NCBI GenBank assembly: GCA_002365735.1
Contig: DEZY01000043.1
Span: 1-7,841 of the forward strand
Length of the DNA stretch: 7,841 nucleotides
Direction of reading: 5' to 3'
From: Actinobacteria bacterium UBA3120
GTDB taxonomy: Bacteria; Actinomycetota; Actinomycetes; S36-B12
The notes beneath the pieces are model-generated. The model was given only the letters and a program-made list of their open reading frames with translations, made no database searches and was not told the origin of the DNA. A program made the position numbers and the translations under genes. Each line of letters begins with the position of its first letter. Position 1 is the stretch's first letter. Below are positions 5,342 to 7,841 of the stretch, piece after piece.

Positions 5342-7258
5342 CTACGCCACTCCTTCGGGCACTCGGCTGAGTTCGACTTCGGTCATGTACTTGCTGAGCT
5401 CACTGACCTGGAAGAGCGAGATCAGTTCGTCGGACATCCACGGCAAATCCTGTTTGGTCACGTCGACCTCGTCACTGCCTAGTCGGCAGATCAGGTTGAC
5501 CATCCGCCAATTCGGATCCATGCCTTGGAAGTCGTTGCGAGTGTGACCCCCGCGCGACTCCTCGCGAGCCAAGGCAGACTTAGCCACGCATTCAGATACC
5601 AGCATTTGATGGTGCAGGTCCAGGGCCAAATGCCAGCCAGGGTTGTACTCGCGTCCGCCCATCACTGCCACATTTGCTACACGTTCCCGCAATTCCGCTA
5701 GGCGATCTAGTGCACTTCGCATTTCGTCTCCGGTTCGAATAATGCCGACCAGATCGGCCATCACCTCCTGCAGATCCTGTTGAACCGTATAGGGATTCTC
5801 ACCTTCGGTTTGGCTAAAAGGCGCCAATGCTACTGCCACCGCAGCGTCCAATTCCTGCTCACTAACCGATGGGCGGATCGCCCCAGCCTCATCGAGTTCA
5901 TTGAGATAGTCAACTGCGCCGATACCAGCCCGGCGCCCGAAGACCAGCAAGTCCGACAACGAGTTACCACCCAGTCGGTTGGAACCGTGCAGACCGCCTG
6001 CTGCCTCGCCGGCACAGAACAGACCCGGCACGCCGTCCGCAGCTGCTGTGTCCGGATCGACCTCGACTCCACCCATGACGTAATGGCAGGTCGGTCCGAC
6101 TTCCATGGACTCCAAAGTGATATCAACGTCGGCAAGTTCTTTAAACTGATGCCACATTGACGGCAGCTTTTCCTTGATCGTTTCGGCAGGAAGCCGCTTG
6201 GACACATCAAGGAACACCCCACCGTGTGGGGAGCCGCGGCCCGCTTTGACCTCAGCCATGATTGATCGGGAAACCTCGTCGCGCGGTAGCAACTCTGGTG
6301 GCCGTTTATTGTTTTCCGGGTCGGTATACCAACCGTCGGCCTCTTCCTCGGTCTTGGCGTACTGCTCCTTAAAGACATCGGGAATGTAATCGAACATGAA
6401 GCGGCGACCTTCGGAATTGGTCAGCACCCCGCCATCACCGCGGACGGACTCGGTAACGAGCAGTCCCTTGACACTCGGTGGCCACACCATCCCCGTGGGA
6501 TGGAACTGGATGAATTCCATATTCACCAACGACCCGCCCGATCGCAGTGCGAGCGCGTGGCCATCACCGGTGTACTCCCATGAGTTGCTCGAAACCTTGA
6601 ACGACCTGCCAATTCCACCAGTAGCGATGATCACCGTGGGTGCTTCGAACAACACAAATTTGCCAGTATCGCGCCAGTAGCCGAACGCCCCGGCAACCCG
6701 ACGATCCTCCCCTTCACCGGCGAGCAGGATGTCCGTGATCGTGCACTCGGCGAATACCCTCAGACGCGACTCGTAGTCGTCGCTGATCTTCTTGTCCTCC
6801 TGCTGCAGCCCAACAATTTTTTGTTGCAAGGTGCGAATCAATTCAAGGCCGGTGCGGTCCCCTACGTGGGCCAGTCTCGGATACTCGTGCCCGCCAAAGT
6901 TTCGTTGGCTAATCTTGCCTTCCGGTGTTCGGTCGAAAAGCGCCCCCCACGACTCAAGCTCCCAGACTCGTTGCGGCGCTTCCTTGGCATGAAGCTCGGC
7001 CATCCGGTAGTGGTTGAGGAACTTTCCACCCCGCATGGTGTCACAAAAATGCACCTGCCAGTTGTCCTTGCTATTGACATTGGCCATCGATGCGGCAATA
7101 CCGCCTTCGGCCATCACCGTGTGCGCCTTGCCTAACAGCGACTTGCTGATCACCGCGGTGCTCTTGCCCTGCTCACGTGATTCAATCGCAGCTCGTAGTC
7201 CGGCCCCGCCGGCCCCGATCACCACGACATCGTATGTGTAGCGCTCAATGTCTGTCAT
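5342..7258 (-). CDS. sdhA: Succinate dehydrogenase flavoprotein subunit
   Basis: The 638 residues are full length for the catalytic subunit, which oxidises succinate to fumarate in the citric acid cycle. The N-terminal FAD-binding Rossmann motif is GAGGAG at 15-20. H46 in GKAHT is the site of covalent FAD attachment. Active-site elements follow in order: FHPTG at 252-256, the RDEVSRS block at 326-332 with the proton-shuttle Arg, H392 in CHYVMGG, and GSNRLGGNSLSD at 425-436 with the substrate-binding R428. A second FAD contact is ATGG at 212-215. A C-terminal helical and capping region completes the fold. The length and the order anchor-sdhA-sdhB resemble the mycobacterial Sdh1 operon. An SD-like AAGGG lies about ten bases before the ATG, in the 34-base gap after the anchor gene. 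Nothing appears broken or missing. L-aspartate oxidase, a relative, is excluded by the sdhB and anchor neighbours. Confidence 0.97.
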   Translation of the reverse strand: MTDIERYTYDVVVIGAGGAGLRAAIESREQGKSTAVISKSLLGKAHTVMAEGGIAASMANVNSKDNWQVHFCDTMRGGKFLNHYRMAELHAKEAPQRVWELESWGALFDRTPEGKISQRNFGGHEYPRLAHVGDRTGLELIRTLQQKIVGLQQEDKKISDDYESRLRVFAECTITDILLAGEGEDRRVAGAFGYWRDTGKFVLFEAPTVIIATGGIGRSFKVSSNSWEYTGDGHALALRSGGSLVNMEFIQFHPTGMVWPPSVKGLLVTESVRGDGGVLTNSEGRRFMFDYIPDVFKEQYAKTEEEADGWYTDPENNKRPPELLPRDEVSRSIMAEVKAGRGSPHGGVFLDVSKRLPAETIKEKLPSMWHQFKELADVDITLESMEVGPTCHYVMGGVEVDPDTAAADGVPGLFCAGEAAGGLHGSNRLGGNSLSDLLVFGRRAGIGAVDYLNELDEAGAIRPSVSEQELDAAVAVALAPFSQTEGENPYTVQQDLQEVMADLVGIIRTGDEMRSALDRLAELRERVANVAVMGGREYNPGWHLALDLHHQMLVSECVAKSALAREESRGGHTRNDFQGMDPNWRMVNLICRLGSDEVDVTKQDLPWMSDELISLFQVSELSKYMTEVELSRVPEGVA

Positions 7259-7292
7259 GAAAAGAGATCCCTTCGTGTCTGAGAAGAAGTTC

Positions 7293-7841
7293 TTAAAAGA
7301 AGTAAAAGTTAGTGATGGCGCCCGATGCCACTTGGCGCACGTACAGATCAGTCATCGCCACACCCACGAGGGAAATCCACGCATATCGTGGATGCTTGGC
7401 ATTAAGTTTGGACATGTACGTCCAGGCCCGATACCGAATCGGATGGGCCGAGAAATGCTTCAAGCGTCCACCCACCACATGTCGGGCAGTGTGACATGAG
7501 AGCGAATACATCCAGAGGAAAGTCGCGTTGGCCAGCAGTACCACCGTACCGACACTCATGTGCCCCCACTGGCCTTCACTGTTGCGAAAGGCGATGAGCG
7601 CATCGTAGGTGAGGATGACGTTGAAAACGAGGCCGGCGAAGAAGAACCAACGATGGCTGTTTTGCAGGATGAGCGGTGCGCGGGTCTCCCCGGTATAGCG
7701 TTTGTGCGAATCACTCACCGCACAAGCCGGCGGTGAGAGCCAAAACGAGCGGTAATACGACTTGCGATAGTAGTAACACGTCATGCGGAAGCCCAGCGGA
7801 AACACCAAAATAATCAGGGCCGGCGACAGGATCCACCATGA
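7293..7841 (-). CDS. sdhC: Succinate dehydrogenase cytochrome b / membrane anchor subunit, N-terminus cut by window edge
   Basis: The frame is open from the right edge to a TAA at 7295-7293, giving the last 182 residues. There is no need to use the in-frame TTG at 7808 as a start, since the ten or more codons before it (SWWILSPALI) already read as a membrane helix. Hydrophobic segments lie at about 3-18, 65-85, 97-116 and 154-168 of the visible part. His residues at 63 (NSHRW), 94, 117 and 121 (SCHTARHVVG) are candidates for the axial ligands of two haems b. The motifs FRMTCYYYRKSYYRSFW and SPPACAV are, from memory, typical of the actinobacterial SDH anchor (Rv0249c type). The subunit fixes SdhA and SdhB to the membrane and passes electrons to menaquinone, probably at a cost to the proton gradient. 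It is first of the visible sdhC-sdhA-sdhB operon; its start and promoter lie outside the window. Confidence 0.86.
   Translation of the reverse strand, partial: SWWILSPALIILVFPLGFRMTCYYYRKSYYRSFWLSPPACAVSDSHKRYTGETRAPLILQNSHRWFFFAGLVFNVILTYDALIAFRNSEGQWGHMSVGTVVLLANATFLWMYSLSCHTARHVVGGRLKHFSAHPIRYRAWTYMSKLNAKHPRYAWISLVGVAMTDLYVRQVASGAITNFYFF

Noticed and set aside
5830..6378. 182-codon open frame on the minus strand overlapping sdhA in another frame
   Set aside because: The sdhA frame carries the active-site residues through this stretch; the alternative product is Ser/Arg-rich and featureless.

Overview
The window holds seven protein genes and almost no free sequence. Six are on the minus strand and one is on the plus strand. 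Base composition looks close to 50% G+C. The succinate dehydrogenase genes resemble the actinobacterial type, like the mycobacterial 'Sdh1' set: membrane anchor, then flavoprotein, then iron-sulfur protein, with a Cys-His motif in place of Cys-Pro in the iron-sulfur subunit. This suggests an actinobacterium of moderate G+C, perhaps an aquatic lineage. That placement is an inference from protein character, not from a marker gene. I see no mobile element, CRISPR array, tRNA, rRNA or phage sequence.

Left part (1-2835): a small divergent locus. A GntR/UTRA transcription regulator reads rightward from 1969. Leftward runs an operon of an MtnA-type sugar-phosphate isomerase (869-1906) and a class II aldolase (872 to beyond the left edge). 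The two operon genes overlap by four bases (ATGA). A good promoter for the operon, with a perfect -35 box (TTGACA) and a 17-base spacer, lies in the 62-base gap and its -35 box covers the regulator's start codon. I read this as a regulated salvage pathway for 5-deoxyribose-1-phosphate or methylthioribose-1-phosphate: the isomerase makes the ribulose-1-phosphate and the aldolase splits it to dihydroxyacetone phosphate and an aldehyde (the 'DHAP shunt'). The aldolase is of the large COG3347-like type rather than the small FucA-like type used in the described versions of the shunt.

Middle (2836-4422): the large, catalytic subunit of an adenosylcobalamin-dependent acyl-CoA mutase, without its cobalamin-binding domain. 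It keeps the Tyr and Arg that select a carboxylated substrate such as methylmalonyl-CoA. Its stop codon abuts the stop codon of the GntR gene with no base between them. No small (B12-binding) subunit is in the window.

Right part (4578-7841): the succinate dehydrogenase operon, membrane anchor (5' end cut by the right edge), sdhA, sdhB. A 155-base gap with one weak hairpin separates it from the mutase gene. Metabolically the mutase yields succinyl-CoA, which the citric acid cycle turns into succinate, the substrate of the dehydrogenase. The deoxyribose-type salvage locus could recover the 5'-deoxyadenosine released by adenosyl-radical enzymes, but that link is speculative.
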